From assembly GCA_021846965.1 (NCBI GenBank), contig JAJZWA010000004.1:1-64000 (forward strand): a DNA stretch of 64,000 nt, given 5' to 3'. Below, piece by piece: positions 1-8,591 of this stretch. Made by a program: the position numbers and the translations under genes. Every line of letters starts with the position of its first letter. Within the stretch, counting starts at the first letter, position 1. A model generated the notes under the pieces. The model saw only the letters and a program-made list of their open reading frames with translations, was not told where the DNA came from and did no database searches. The stretch is from Pseudomonadota bacterium. Its GTDB lineage: Bacteria; Pseudomonadota; Gammaproteobacteria; Burkholderiales; Burkholderiaceae_C.

Positions 1-283
1 GCAACCCGAGCTGCTGTGGGAGACCCTACGCCCCTACCGGGAGCGCATACGGCACATCCTGTTCGGGCATGTGCACCGCGCCATCGGCGGCTCCTGGCAC
101 GGAATTCCCTTTTCCTGCTGCAAATCGACCAATCATCAGGTCGCACTCGAGCTGATCACGCGATCGACCGACGTGCCGGGCGCCCATGACGCGCCAGGCT
201 TCTCGGTGATCCTCATCGACCAGGACAGCGTGGTCGTGCATCATCAGGAGTTCCTGTCGACGGGGCCCGCATTCTTCCTATGA
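1..283 (+). CDS. CpdA-like cyclic nucleotide phosphodiesterase, C-terminal part
   Basis: The reading frame is open from the left edge (codons begin at base 2) to a TGA at 281-283, so only the last 93 residues are present. The piece contains a GHVHR motif, the metal-binding GHxH signature near the end of calcineurin-type metallophosphoesterases, preceded by a helix (RERIRHILF). In the family these histidines complete a dinuclear metal site. The layout fits 3',5'-cyclic-AMP phosphodiesterase CpdA, which would lower cAMP in the cytoplasm, but other class III phosphodiesterases share the motif. The gene converges with the HD-domain gene, and the last six bases overlap its stop region. Family call fairly firm, substrate uncertain. 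Confidence 0.7.
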   Translation, partial: QPELLWETLRPYRERIRHILFGHVHRAIGGSWHGIPFSCCKSTNHQVALELITRSTDVPGAHDAPGFSVILIDQDSVVVHHQEFLSTGPAFFL

Positions 284-979
284 GCCCGCGGCCTGTCGGG
301 GCGACCGGAACGACTCCAGGCCGAGCTCCTCGCGCAGCGCATCGAGGTACTGGCGCATCCGGCGGGTGCGTTCCAGGGCGATGCGCCGGCCCGTGTCGGT
401 GAGCATTTCCCCCTGCAGCCCGAGCAGCTTCTCGTGGAAATGGTGCACGACCGACGCGGTGCGCCCATGCTGGAAGGTGCCGCGGATCGGCTCCGGCACC
501 CAGAGCGGCTCGCCGAGCCTGCCTCCGAACATGAAGGCGCGGGCGATGCCGATTGCGCCCAGGGCATCGAGCATGTCGGCATCCCGCACGATGCGCTGCT
601 CGATGCTCATCGCCGACGCCTCGATGAGATCGCCGGCGCAGCGATAGCGCTCGGTGGCGTGGATGCAGGCGCAGACATGCTGGATGGTCGCCTCGTCCAC
701 GGCCTGCGCGGTGAGCAGCCGGTGCACCTCGGCGTCGGCCTGCTCGGGCGCCACGTGGTGACCGCGGTCGCGTTCGAGAATGCGGTGCAGGTCGTGCAGC
801 AGGCATGCCGCGCCGACGACGAAGCGGTCGGCTGCCTCGGCGTCCAGAAGCCGCGCGGCGTTGCGTTCGACGCGCTCGATATGCCCGAAATCGTGGGCGA
901 CGAGGTCGGGGCCGAACATCCCCCGCACGGTTTGGCGCAGCGCATCCAGCGCATCGGTCGCGGCTTTGGTCGTCGGCAT
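278..979 (-). CDS. HD-domain metal-dependent phosphohydrolase
   Basis: A 233-residue cytoplasmic protein. The HD superfamily signature is visible in order: a first His in HDFGHIERV near residue 29, the HD pair in CLLHDLHR near residue 60, and a later RDADMLDALG Asp near residue 134. These residues bind one or two divalent metals in the family. The layout resembles the YedJ-like group of HD hydrolases, whose substrates are generally phosphorylated small molecules or nucleotides. The ATG at 979 is preceded by a strong AGGAGGG ribosome site, which decides the start. No partner gene is close enough to suggest a pathway. Family firm, substrate unknown. Confidence 0.75.
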   Translation of the reverse strand: MPTTKAATDALDALRQTVRGMFGPDLVAHDFGHIERVERNAARLLDAEAADRFVVGAACLLHDLHRILERDRGHHVAPEQADAEVHRLLTAQAVDEATIQHVCACIHATERYRCAGDLIEASAMSIEQRIVRDADMLDALGAIGIARAFMFGGRLGEPLWVPEPIRGTFQHGRTASVVHHFHEKLLGLQGEMLTDTGRRIALERTRRMRQYLDALREELGLESFRSPRQAAGS

Positions 980-1137
980 GGTGCATCCCTCCTGCTGGCG
1001 ATCGCTCCGAAGGGGCAGGGATCCGCGAGCGGCTCGGGCCTGGCCCTGCTCGCGTCGACGGCTCGGGCCTCGTTCGGGTGCGGCGTGACGGAAGTCCGAA
1101 TGGTCGTGCCATCCGCAAGCCCCTTGCTGCAGCCCGA

Positions 1138-2394
1138 CTATGGCGACGTACGCCGTACCAGCGCCGCGGTGCCGCCGGCCATGAGCAGGGCGGCCAGCCC
1201 GAAGGCCAGTGCCGGCGAGGCGGCCGTCCACACCAGACCCACCAGGCTGCTGGAGATCAGGCGTGCCACCCCGTTGACCGTGCCCAGGGCGGCATAGCCG
1301 GTGACCAGGCCCTCGGCGCGCAGCATTTCCGCGCTCACCGTGGGCTCCAGCGCTTCCTCGACCGCCACGTAGAGCCCCGAGAGCAGGAACAGCGTGCCCA
1401 GCAGCACCATGCCATGCGCGTGCATCGCGAAGGCCAGGGCGGCGAGCAGGGCGGTGGCGACGCCCAGCGCATAGCCCGCGCGCAGCATGCGCAAATGGCC
1501 GAAGCGGTCGGCGAGCCAGCCGATGGGGTAGGAGGCCACGACCTGCACGAGGTTCCTCCACACATACAGCAGCCCCGCCACCTGCGCCGCCCGCAGCATG
1601 CCCAGCGAGGGCGCCAGCAGGTTGGTCGCGGCCAGGATCAGCAGGGAGGCCGAGAAATCCCCGGCACCGAACAGCCCGACGGCGCCCAGGTAGCGGCGGA
1701 AGCCGCGGGGCAGTTCGCGCAGCGAGCCCAGGAGACTCGCCTGGGGATTCGGCGAGTGCATCGGGTCGCGTACCAGCAGCACGAAGGCCAGCACGGCCAG
1801 CAGGCCGGGAAGGATCGACAGCCACAGCACCAGTCGGAACGGGCCGGTCGCGCCGTGCCAATGCAGGCGCTGGGCCCAGCCGAGCAGGGCCACGCCGATC
1901 AGGGGCCCGAGCACCGCGCCCACGGTGTCCGCCGCTCGGTGGAATCCGAAGGCCCGGCCCTTGGTGTGGGGCTGCACCGCCTGGACCACGATGGCGTCGC
2001 GCAAAGGCCCGCGCAGGCCCTTGCCGAACCAGGACACCAGGCGCCCCAGCAGGATCAGGGGCCAGCCGGCCGCCAGCGCGATCAAGGCCTGGCCCAGCGG
2101 GGTCATCGCGTAGCCCAGCACGACCAGCAGCTTGCGGTGTCCGAGCCTGTCGGCGGCCTGTCCGGCGCCCATGCGCGTGAAACTGGCCACCGCGTCCGCC
2201 AGGCCCTCGATGGTGCCCAGCGTGCTGGCGGGCAGGCCCAGCGCGGCCAGGAAGCCCGGCAGCATGACGGTGGTGGTCTCGTAGCAGAAGTCTCCCAGCG
2301 CGCTGGTGATGCCCGCGCCGGCCACCGTGGCGTTGAGCCAGCGGCCCGGTGGCGGCCGCTGCTCCCGCGCCGCCTCCCGTGGGGCGGGCTCCAT
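1138..2394 (-). CDS. Major facilitator superfamily transporter
   Basis: 418 residues with about twelve hydrophobic segments in two halves. An MFS-type loop (GQAADRLGHRK) follows the second predicted helix, the equivalent of the family motif GxLaDrxGrr. A second such loop (GWLADRFGHLR) starts the second half, as expected for the internal duplication of this fold. It should be an inner-membrane secondary carrier driven by an ion gradient. The closest general resemblance is to drug/metabolite efflux-type MFS proteins, but I see nothing that fixes the substrate. It runs in the same direction as, and just downstream of, the DUF190-crcB pair (5 bp gap), so it may be co-transcribed with fluoride-defence genes. 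Confidence 0.8.
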   Translation of the reverse strand: MEPAPREAAREQRPPPGRWLNATVAGAGITSALGDFCYETTTVMLPGFLAALGLPASTLGTIEGLADAVASFTRMGAGQAADRLGHRKLLVVLGYAMTPLGQALIALAAGWPLILLGRLVSWFGKGLRGPLRDAIVVQAVQPHTKGRAFGFHRAADTVGAVLGPLIGVALLGWAQRLHWHGATGPFRLVLWLSILPGLLAVLAFVLLVRDPMHSPNPQASLLGSLRELPRGFRRYLGAVGLFGAGDFSASLLILAATNLLAPSLGMLRAAQVAGLLYVWRNLVQVVASYPIGWLADRFGHLRMLRAGYALGVATALLAALAFAMHAHGMVLLGTLFLLSGLYVAVEEALEPTVSAEMLRAEGLVTGYAALGTVNGVARLISSSLVGLVWTAASPALAFGLAALLMAGGTAALVRRTSP

Positions 2395-2399
2395 GCGGC

Positions 2400-2714
2400 T
2401 CAGGCTCCGCAGCGCGCCTGCCAGGACACGATGTGCCCGGCCGGCACCATCTGCTGGATGCGGGGAAGCACCTCCGCCACCACCTCGGGCGAGTCGTAGA
2501 ACTCCAGCACCAGGGGCAGGTGCACGGTCAGGCGCAGCAGGTCGTCGGCATGCACCTCGCCGTGGCTGCCGAAGCCGGCGATGCCGCGGAACACGGTGAC
2601 CCCATGCACCTTGTGCTCGTCGTGCAGCAGGCGGAAGATCTGCTGCATCAGGTTGTGGCCCTGCACCTTGTCGCCTTCCTTGATGTAGATGCGGGCGATG
2701 GTCACGTCCTTCAT
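2400..2714 (-). CDS. DUF190 family protein
   Basis: A 104-residue protein starting MKDVTIARIYIKEGDK, matching the DUF190 family of small soluble proteins with a ferredoxin-like (PII-like) fold. Family hallmarks seen are the early IYIKEGD segment, a central FRGIAGFGSHGEVH stretch, and VLEFYDSPE. The function of the family is not established, but its genes are often found beside crcB fluoride channels. Here crcB is immediately upstream with 2 bp between the genes, so translation is probably coupled. The ATG at 2714 is chosen because it begins the conserved region. The longer open frame upstream runs inside crcB and is discarded. Confidence 0.8.
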   Translation of the reverse strand: MKDVTIARIYIKEGDKVQGHNLMQQIFRLLHDEHKVHGVTVFRGIAGFGSHGEVHADDLLRLTVHLPLVLEFYDSPEVVAEVLPRIQQMVPAGHIVSWQARCGA

Positions 2715-2716
2715 GC

Positions 2717-3094
2717 TCAGGCTCCCAGGTTGCGCGACAGATAGGCGCCGAGGATCACCGCGGCGATCGAAAGCAGCACCGATGCGGCCACGTACAGCGC
2801 CGCCCTGGCCCATTCTCCACCTTCCATGAGGTTGAGGGTCTCCAGGGAGAAGGTGGAAAAGGTGGTGTAGGCGCCCAGGCCTCCGGTCAGGATGCCGGTG
2901 CGCAGCGACGGGGGAATGCTCACCCGCTCCAGGGTCAGGAAGAACAGGAAGCCCATGAGAAAGGAGCCGAGCACGTTGATCGACAGGGTCGCGTAGGGAA
3001 AGTTGCGCCCGAGGAGGCCCTGGACAGCGAGGGTCTGCCCATAGCGCGCGAAGGCGCCGAGGATGGAGAAGATGGCGATGAACACGTAAGTCAT
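2717..3094 (-). CDS. crcB: Fluoride efflux channel CrcB/Fluc
   Basis: A 125-residue integral membrane protein with four predicted helices. It carries the Fluc hallmarks: GAFARYG near residue 11, the NVLGSFLMGF segment near residue 40 (Asn of the fluoride pore), and GILTGGLGAYTTFSTFSLE near residue 70, which holds the central sodium site and the Phe box. The family forms antiparallel dimers that export fluoride from the cytoplasm. It is the first gene of a tight crcB-DUF190 pair. I looked for a fluoride riboswitch in the roughly 100 bases upstream and did not find a convincing one. The ATG at 3094 starts the first membrane helix (MTYVFIAIF). Confidence 0.9.
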   Translation of the reverse strand: MTYVFIAIFSILGAFARYGQTLAVQGLLGRNFPYATLSINVLGSFLMGFLFFLTLERVSIPPSLRTGILTGGLGAYTTFSTFSLETLNLMEGGEWARAALYVAASVLLSIAAVILGAYLSRNLGA

Positions 3095-3189
3095 GTCGGG
3101 ATCACGGTCGAGGATGACGGGGCTTGGGCACATCGGGGCCTCGCGCCGCGGGGGCGGCAGGCTTCGGGTGAATTAGACTCCATCGCGTT

Positions 3190-3380
3190 GGTGCGCTGGC
3201 ATCGCGTTCGTGATGCCACGTTAAACGGGAAACAGGAGGAGTCCGGCGCTGCCGCTCCCGGCCTGTGCTGCCCCCGCAACGGTCAACGGCCCGGAACCGC
3301 GTTCCGAGCCCGGACAAGCAGGTCACTGGGTTCGCCCGGGAAGGCCGTCCGGGCATGCCGCCAGCCCGGATACCGGCCGA
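3190..3380 (+). promoter_or_regulatory. Cobalamin (adenosylcobalamin) riboswitch
   Basis: The leader of the TonB-dependent receptor contains the hallmark blocks of a cobalamin riboswitch in the right order. GGGAAACAGG is at about 3227-3236; a GCTGCCCCCGCAACGGTCA B12-box-like block is at 3268-3286; and the closing GCCAGCCCGGATACCGGCC lies at 3359-3377. Elements of this class bind adenosylcobalamin and then hide the ribosome site or end transcription, so the downstream transporter should be switched off when B12 is plentiful. About 140 bases separate the aptamer from the chosen ATG, enough for an expression platform. Boundaries are approximate; the class is firm. Confidence 0.93.
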
Positions 3381-3518
3381 CACGTTGGGACTTCGCCGTC
3401 CGGGGTCGGTGGGTGGAGTCGTGCCGGGCACGCGTGGCGAGGCATGCCGCGCGAAGTTCCAGCGTTCAAGACCCCGTGCGGGAGGCGCGGGACGTGCTTG
3501 CTCCTGGAGTCGTCCGTC

Positions 3519-5420
3519 ATGGGCCATCGTTGCCATCGTTTCCCGAAATTCCGCGCCGCTCGCAGTGGCTCGTCCGCGGCGCGGCCGCGCCTGTTTGCGT
3601 TGCTGGCCGCCGCGGCCTGCACCGGCGCGCACGCGCAGTCCGCCGTCGTTCTGCCGCCGGTGGTGGTGTCGGCCGCCACCTACGCGCAGCCCCTGAGCGC
3701 CGCGCTGCCCAGTGTGAGCGTGCTCACGCGCGAGGACATCCAGTCTTCCGGCGCGCACAACCTCAACACCCTGCTGCGCCAGGTCGCGGGGGTGCAGATC
3801 ACCAGCGCCGGCGGGCCCGGGCAGAGCGGCAACGTGTTCATCCGCGGTTTCAGCGGGCCCAACGTGCTGGTGCTGCTCGACGGCGTGCCGATGAACGCCC
3901 AGGACGCCTCCGGCAACGCCTACCTGAGCAATCTGCAGACCGCCCAGATCGAGCGCGTCGAGGTCATCCGCGGCAACGTCTCGGCCATCTACGGCTCCGG
4001 GGCCGTGGGCGGCGTGGTGCTGATCACCACCCGCGGCGCCGGCGCCGGGCCGCATGCCAGCGTCTCGGTGGGCGGCGGCAGCCAGGGCACGGCGAGCATT
4101 TCCGCGCAGGCCGATGCCAGCGTGGGCCGCACCGAGTTGCAGGGGGGCTTCAGCCGCTACACCACGCAGGGCATTCCTTCCCAGAATCCGGCGCAGTCGG
4201 GCCTGCCCAACGACTCCGACGGCTATCGCAACAACACGGCGAACCTGTCCATCCGCCAGAAGCTCGCGCCCGGGCACGAGCTGGGCCTGACGGCTTTCGA
4301 CAGCCAGGGGCGCTACACCTACGACAACGGCACCGTGGGCGGCAGCGCGCATCAGAGCGTGTTCGGCCTGCACGCCGACGACCGCTTCACGCAGGCCTGG
4401 ACCTCGCACCTGAGCCTGTCGCAGCAGATCACGCGCAACAGCTACGGCGGCAGCTACGCGGCGGACTATCGCACGCGCATCGAGCAGCTCGAATGGCGCA
4501 ACGTGCTGCGCCTGTCGCCGGCATGGACCGCCACCGGCGGGCTGAACCTGCAGCACCAGTCCATGGACAGCGACGGCACCGGTGGCATCCCCTCGGTCGG
4601 CCGCCATGCCTACGCCGTGTTCGGCGGCATCGACGGCACGCTGGACGGCAACGAGCTGCAGTTCAACCTGCGCCACGACGACGTGGGCGGTTTTTCCGCG
4701 CAGGACACGGCCTACCTGGGCTGGGGGCGCGGAATCGGGGGCGGCTTCAAGCTGCTGGCCAGCGCCTCCACGGCCTTCAACGCGCCGCCGCTGGGCTACC
4801 TGTACTACCAGGTGCCGGGCATGTTCGGCACCCTGCCCAATCCCCGACTGCAGCCGGAGAAGGCGCATTCGGTCGAGGCGGGCCTGCAATGGGCGCGCGG
4901 CGCGCAGTACCTGCGCGCCACCGCGTTCCAGACCATGGCCACCGGCCAATGGACCTACGTGACCGTCGACCCGGTGAATTTCATCGGGCAGTTCCAGAAC
5001 CTCGACAGCACGCGCACGCGGGGGCTGGAGCTGAGCCTGCGTGGATCAGGCGGGGACTGGCGCTGGCATGGCAACCTGACCCTGCAGGATCCGGTCAACA
5101 CCTCCCCGGGCGCCGGCAACTCCACCATCCCGCTGGTGCCGCACACCCTGGCCAATGCCGGGCTGCAGCGCGAGCTGGGCGGCTGGCTGCTGGGTTCGGA
5201 GCTGCATTACTCCGGCCCGCGCTACGACCCCTTCGGCGGCGTCACGCTGGGCTCCTACGCCGTCGTCGATCTCAGCGCGGGGCGCAACATCACCCGCGAG
5301 TGGAGCTGGCGCCTGCGGGTGGACAACCTGTTCGATCGCCACTACCAGACCAACTACGGCTACGAGACCCAGCCGCTGGGCGTGTTCGTGGAGCTGACCT
5401 GGACGCCGGTGGGGGCCTGA
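3519..5420 (+). CDS. btuB: TonB-dependent outer-membrane receptor, cobalamin (BtuB-like)
   Basis: 633 residues. A long basic N-region and hydrophobic stretch end at AHAQ (signal peptide), then a TonB-box-like LPPVVVSA. A plug domain follows (LTREDIQSSGAHNLNTLLR, then VFIRGFSGPNVLVLLDG, and IERVEVIRGNVSAIYGSGAVGG), and the rest forms a beta-barrel ending in a strand near FVELTWTPVG. The receptor would carry cobalamin across the outer membrane with energy from TonB-ExbBD. The fold comes from the protein; the B12 substrate is inferred from the cobalamin riboswitch directly upstream. An upstream in-frame ATG at 3444 exists, but the ATG at 3519 leads better into the signal peptide. Confidence 0.88.
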   Translation: MGHRCHRFPKFRAARSGSSAARPRLFALLAAAACTGAHAQSAVVLPPVVVSAATYAQPLSAALPSVSVLTREDIQSSGAHNLNTLLRQVAGVQITSAGGPGQSGNVFIRGFSGPNVLVLLDGVPMNAQDASGNAYLSNLQTAQIERVEVIRGNVSAIYGSGAVGGVVLITTRGAGAGPHASVSVGGGSQGTASISAQADASVGRTELQGGFSRYTTQGIPSQNPAQSGLPNDSDGYRNNTANLSIRQKLAPGHELGLTAFDSQGRYTYDNGTVGGSAHQSVFGLHADDRFTQAWTSHLSLSQQITRNSYGGSYAADYRTRIEQLEWRNVLRLSPAWTATGGLNLQHQSMDSDGTGGIPSVGRHAYAVFGGIDGTLDGNELQFNLRHDDVGGFSAQDTAYLGWGRGIGGGFKLLASASTAFNAPPLGYLYYQVPGMFGTLPNPRLQPEKAHSVEAGLQWARGAQYLRATAFQTMATGQWTYVTVDPVNFIGQFQNLDSTRTRGLELSLRGSGGDWRWHGNLTLQDPVNTSPGAGNSTIPLVPHTLANAGLQRELGGWLLGSELHYSGPRYDPFGGVTLGSYAVVDLSAGRNITREWSWRLRVDNLFDRHYQTNYGYETQPLGVFVELTWTPVGA

Positions 5421-5425
5421 GCCTG

Positions 5426-5614
5426 CTAGCGCCGCAGCCGGGGGTCGGTCATGGCCGCGAAGAACACCCCGGCGAAGCCCAGCGACAGGGACATGCCCAG
5501 GCCCAGCAGCAGGCGCCAGCCGGCGGGTACGAACAGCCAGTCGGCCACGAGCGCGGCGCCCACGCCCACGGCGGCGGCGATCGCATAGCGAAAACGGGAC
5601 AGCGCGGGATTCAT
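5426..5614 (-). CDS. Small two-helix membrane protein
   Basis: 62 residues with two hydrophobic stretches (AIAAAVGVGAALVADWLF and LLLGLGMSLSLGFAGVFFA) and a basic end (DPRLRR), as expected for a small inner-membrane protein. I do not recognise a family. It converges with the btuB-like receptor, 5 bp apart, and is divergent from the alpha/beta hydrolase 87 bp away. No good ribosome site is visible before the ATG at 5614, so expression is uncertain. The membrane pattern and clean placement between genes make a real gene more likely than not. Confidence 0.5.
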   Translation of the reverse strand: MNPALSRFRYAIAAAVGVGAALVADWLFVPAGWRLLLGLGMSLSLGFAGVFFAAMTDPRLRR

Positions 5615-5700
5615 CGGCGGCGACGGCTTTGCAATACCCTATGGTGTTGTCGCATAGGGTAGCGCATGCGCGCGCCCGTCCTCCACTGCTCCCTCACGCC

Positions 5701-6381
5701 ATGTCCACGCCCTGGGAAATCCGCCCCGGCCCGCCGGGCGCCGCGTCGGCCACCCGCACCGTCTGGAGCCGCGGACCGGCCGGGCGCATCGAGATCCTGC
5801 TCGACCCCCCGGCCGGCGCGCCGCGGGGCGTGGCGCTGGTGGCCCATCCCCAGCCCTTGCTGGGCGGCAGCGCGCGTCACAAGGTGCCGCATGTGCTGGC
5901 GCACGCCTTGCGCGACCAGGGCTGGCTCGCGCTGCGGCCGAATTTCCGCGGGGTGGGAGCCAGCGAAGGCAGCCACGACCATGGCGCGGGGGAAGCCGAG
6001 GACTTGCTGGCTCTGGTCGCGCAGGCGCGCGACGAGCATCCGGGCCTGCCGCTGGCCCTGCTGGGCTTTTCCTTCGGGGCCTACGTGCAGTCGCACGTGG
6101 CCGCGCGCCTGGCCGATGCGGGCGAGCCGGCGCGGCACGTGCTGCTGGCCGGAATGCCGGTGGGGCAGGTGCAGGACTGGCGCAGCTATGACCCGGCCAC
6201 GGTGCCCCGCGCATGGCTGGTGCACGGCGAGCTCGACGAGCGCGCGCCGCTGCGCGCCTTGATGGACTGGTCACGCGAGCGCGCGCAGCCGGTGTTCGTG
6301 GTGCCGGGCGCCGACCACTTTTTCACGGGCCGGCTGCAGTTGCTGCGCGAATTCGTCGCCGCACTGGTCAGCGGCGATTGA
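5701..6381 (+). CDS. Alpha/beta hydrolase (COG2945-like)
   Basis: 226 residues with the alpha/beta hydrolase fold. A HPQPLLGG oxyanion-type loop is near residue 48, an LRPNFRGVGASEG segment near residue 78, the nucleophile elbow GFSFGAY near residue 122 (Ser in GxSxG), an Asp region (VHGELDERAPL) and a late GADHFFTGR His. All three members of a Ser-Asp-His triad can therefore be placed. These small cytoplasmic hydrolases are usually esterase-like with unknown substrates. The start at 5701 follows the size of the family; an upstream in-frame ATG at 5629 would add an unlikely Arg/Pro-rich tail. Confidence 0.8.
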   Translation: MSTPWEIRPGPPGAASATRTVWSRGPAGRIEILLDPPAGAPRGVALVAHPQPLLGGSARHKVPHVLAHALRDQGWLALRPNFRGVGASEGSHDHGAGEAEDLLALVAQARDEHPGLPLALLGFSFGAYVQSHVAARLADAGEPARHVLLAGMPVGQVQDWRSYDPATVPRAWLVHGELDERAPLRALMDWSRERAQPVFVVPGADHFFTGRLQLLREFVAALVSGD

Positions 6382-6410
6382 AGGCGGGCCCCCGCGCCGT
6401 CACGGCATCG

Positions 6411-6458
6411 GGGGCCGCGGGGCCGCGGGGTCGCGGGGTCGCGGGGTCGCGGGGTCGC
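6411..6458. repeat. Tandem 8-bp repeat, six copies
   Basis: Six exact-length head-to-tail octamers, GGGGCCGC twice then GGGGTCGC four times, lie between the hydrolase stop and the MFS transporter stop (the two genes converge here). The array ends in GACGCGGCCCCGCC, which can pair with the first two units. Short G-rich arrays like this are prone to slipped-strand copy-number change. No gene is disrupted, so any effect would be on transcription termination between the converging genes. Confidence 0.85.
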
Positions 6459-6492
6459 GACGCGGCCCCGCCACATGCCGCGGCTCCTGGCC

Positions 6493-7890
6493 TTACTCGT
6501 TGATGGATTCCAGCGAGCGCCCGCGCGTGGCCGGGCCCATCAGGATCATCACGAAACCCACGGCCATCGAGATGGCGATGAAGGTAGCCACGCCGGGCAC
6601 GCCCCAGCCGTGCAGCAGGATGCCGATGGCCAGGCCGGCGAAGGCCGCGGCGATGCGACTCCAGGAATACACGAAGCCCACCGCGCGGGCACGGATGCGG
6701 GTCGGGAACACCTCAGACTGATAGCCGTGGTAGGCGAAGGACATGACGTTCGACGACAGCGTGAACAGCACCCCCAGTCCGATCAACACCGCCGGCTCGC
6801 TGGCCTGCGCGAACAGCGCGATGGTCAGGGCCATCAGCACCAGCGCGATGCAGATCTGGGTCTTGCGCTCGATGCGATCGGCGAACAGCACCCCCAGCAG
6901 CGGGCCGAAGGGGTTGGCGATGGCGATGATGAAGGCGTACTGCAGGCTGGTGGTCACGTGCACGCCGCGGCTGATCAGCAGCGAGGGCACCCAGGCGGCG
7001 AAGCCGTAGAAGCCCACGACCTGCGCCATGTTGAAAATGGACATGATCACCGTGCGGCGCAGGTAGGTGGGCGAGAAGATCTCGCCGAAGCTGCCGGTGC
7101 CGGATACCTCGCGGCCTTGCACCTCGGGCTCGGGCAGGCGCGCGTGCCCCTCGGCCATCACACGGCGCTCGAGTTCCGCGACGATGCGCTCGGCCTCCTC
7201 GATGCGCCCCTGGCGTGCCAGCCAGCGCGGGCTCTCCGGGATGCCCAGGCGCAGGAACCAGACGACCACCGCGCCTACCGAGCCGATCAGGATTACCACC
7301 CGCCAGTACTCGAGGCCGAAGGGCGTGCTGCCCTTGAGCGACCAGGCCAGGAAGGCCACCACCGGCACCACGCAGAAGGTGATGAACTGGTTGAAGGCGT
7401 AGGCGCGTCCGCGCATGCGCCCCGGGATGAGCTCGGAGATATAGGTGTCGATGGTCACCAGTTCCACGCCGATGCCGATGCCGGCGATGAAACGCCAGAT
7501 GTCGAGCCAGAAGCCCGTGGTCTGGAAGGCCATGATCGCCGTGCAGACCATGTACCACAGCAGGGAACCGGTGAAGATGGCGCGGCGGCCGAAACGGTCG
7601 GCCACGAAACCCAGCAGCAGGGCGCCTGCCCACAGGCCGGCGAAGGTGGCGAACACGAAGGTGCCGAAACCGGCGATGGCCAGCGGCTTGAGGGCGGCGA
7701 AAACGCCCAGCGACTCGGGCTTGAACAGCCCGGAGCCGATCATGCCCGGCGCGACGTAGCCGGTGAAGAACAGATCGTAGAACTCGAACACCCCGCCCAG
7801 CGAGATCAGCAGCACCAGGGTCCAGATGGTGCGCGAAGAAGGTAGGCGGTCGATGCGTGCGGCAACCTGCGCGGCCGGATCGGTCGGCAT
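6493..7890 (-). CDS. MFS metabolite transporter, sugar/organic-acid porter type
   Basis: 465 residues with twelve predicted membrane helices. The substrate-porter signature GFVADRFGRRAIF is in the first half and ADRIERKTQI in the second. A central loop carries PESPRWLARQGRIEEAERIV, the PESPRWL motif typical of the metabolite:proton symporter branch. The N-terminal segment EFYDLFFTGYVAPGM resembles that of aromatic-acid/nicotinate-type carriers. It should import a small organic compound across the inner membrane. The ATG at 7890 has an AGGAGG ribosome site 8 bp upstream. The neighbours do not reveal the substrate. Confidence 0.82.
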   Translation of the reverse strand: MPTDPAAQVAARIDRLPSSRTIWTLVLLISLGGVFEFYDLFFTGYVAPGMIGSGLFKPESLGVFAALKPLAIAGFGTFVFATFAGLWAGALLLGFVADRFGRRAIFTGSLLWYMVCTAIMAFQTTGFWLDIWRFIAGIGIGVELVTIDTYISELIPGRMRGRAYAFNQFITFCVVPVVAFLAWSLKGSTPFGLEYWRVVILIGSVGAVVVWFLRLGIPESPRWLARQGRIEEAERIVAELERRVMAEGHARLPEPEVQGREVSGTGSFGEIFSPTYLRRTVIMSIFNMAQVVGFYGFAAWVPSLLISRGVHVTTSLQYAFIIAIANPFGPLLGVLFADRIERKTQICIALVLMALTIALFAQASEPAVLIGLGVLFTLSSNVMSFAYHGYQSEVFPTRIRARAVGFVYSWSRIAAAFAGLAIGILLHGWGVPGVATFIAISMAVGFVMILMGPATRGRSLESINE

Positions 7891-8001
7891 GGTGATCTCC
7901 TCCTGAAATAAGAATGCGAGGAGCTTAGCCGGACGTTTCGGGCTTGCGGCATCGGGACAGCCCGCCCCGATGTAACCAGACGCTACGCGGCGTGAGCCGG
8001 G

Positions 8002-8553
8002 TCAGTGGGGGTCGGCGATGCCGCGCCGCAGGCGCATCGCGCGGCCGATGGCGTCGAGCTGGTCGTCGCCGAGCAGGCGCTGCGCCATGGGCAGCAGCTC
8101 GGCTTCCTCGAAGGCCATGTGCGCGCGGTAGGCGTCGATGAAGCCCTGCGCCAGTCCGGCGTCGAGTTCCCGGCTCGCGCCGCCCTCGATGGCCTGCAGC
8201 GCCTCGCTCAGCGCCGCCCAGCGCTGTTCGAGCAGCCGGTGCTCGTCGCGCACCCTGCGCATCATGTCGCGTATGCACACGGCGTCGGAGCCCGCCATGG
8301 CTTCCAGCAGGGCGGGGAGCAGATCCTGTTCCTCGTCGGCGTGATGGTCCCGCGCGGCGGTGTCGAAATAGCGCCGGATGCGTTCGATGGCCTCCAGCGC
8401 CTGGCGGTCCGGGCCGTGCGCCGGCAGATGAGCGAGCAGGCGCTGCAGGAGCTCGCACTGCGCCTGCACGCGGCCGTGACAGGCGGCGAGCATTTCCAGG
8501 GGAACCTCGAAACCGGCGGATGGTGCCGCGCGGCCCTGCCCGATGATGTCCAT
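8002..8553 (-). CDS. Hemerythrin HHE-domain protein
   Basis: 183 residues, all helical by composition. The metal-ligand pattern of hemerythrin-type cation-binding domains is spread along the chain: His in MLAACHGRVQ, HHADEE near residue 79, DEHRLLEQ, and AHMAFEEAELLP near the C-terminus. The family binds a di-iron centre and takes part in oxygen or nitric-oxide sensing and iron handling. It follows the DUF5666 lipoprotein gene on the same strand (38 bp), so the two may be co-transcribed. An FNR-type oxygen/nitrosative regulator is encoded about 5 kb away, but no direct link is visible. Confidence 0.85.
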   Translation of the reverse strand: MDIIGQGRAAPSAGFEVPLEMLAACHGRVQAQCELLQRLLAHLPAHGPDRQALEAIERIRRYFDTAARDHHADEEQDLLPALLEAMAGSDAVCIRDMMRRVRDEHRLLEQRWAALSEALQAIEGGASRELDAGLAQGFIDAYRAHMAFEEAELLPMAQRLLGDDQLDAIGRAMRLRRGIADPH

Positions 8554-8591
8554 GATGCGTGGTCCTGCGGCCGTGTCGGCGGCCGATGATC

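Noticed and set aside
3095..3180. Possible fluoride riboswitch upstream of crcB
   Set aside because: On the minus strand there are GATGG-like and CGATG stretches, but the order and the conserved GATGGCTCC-type block do not fit. I could not build the pseudoknot. A covariance-model search would decide.
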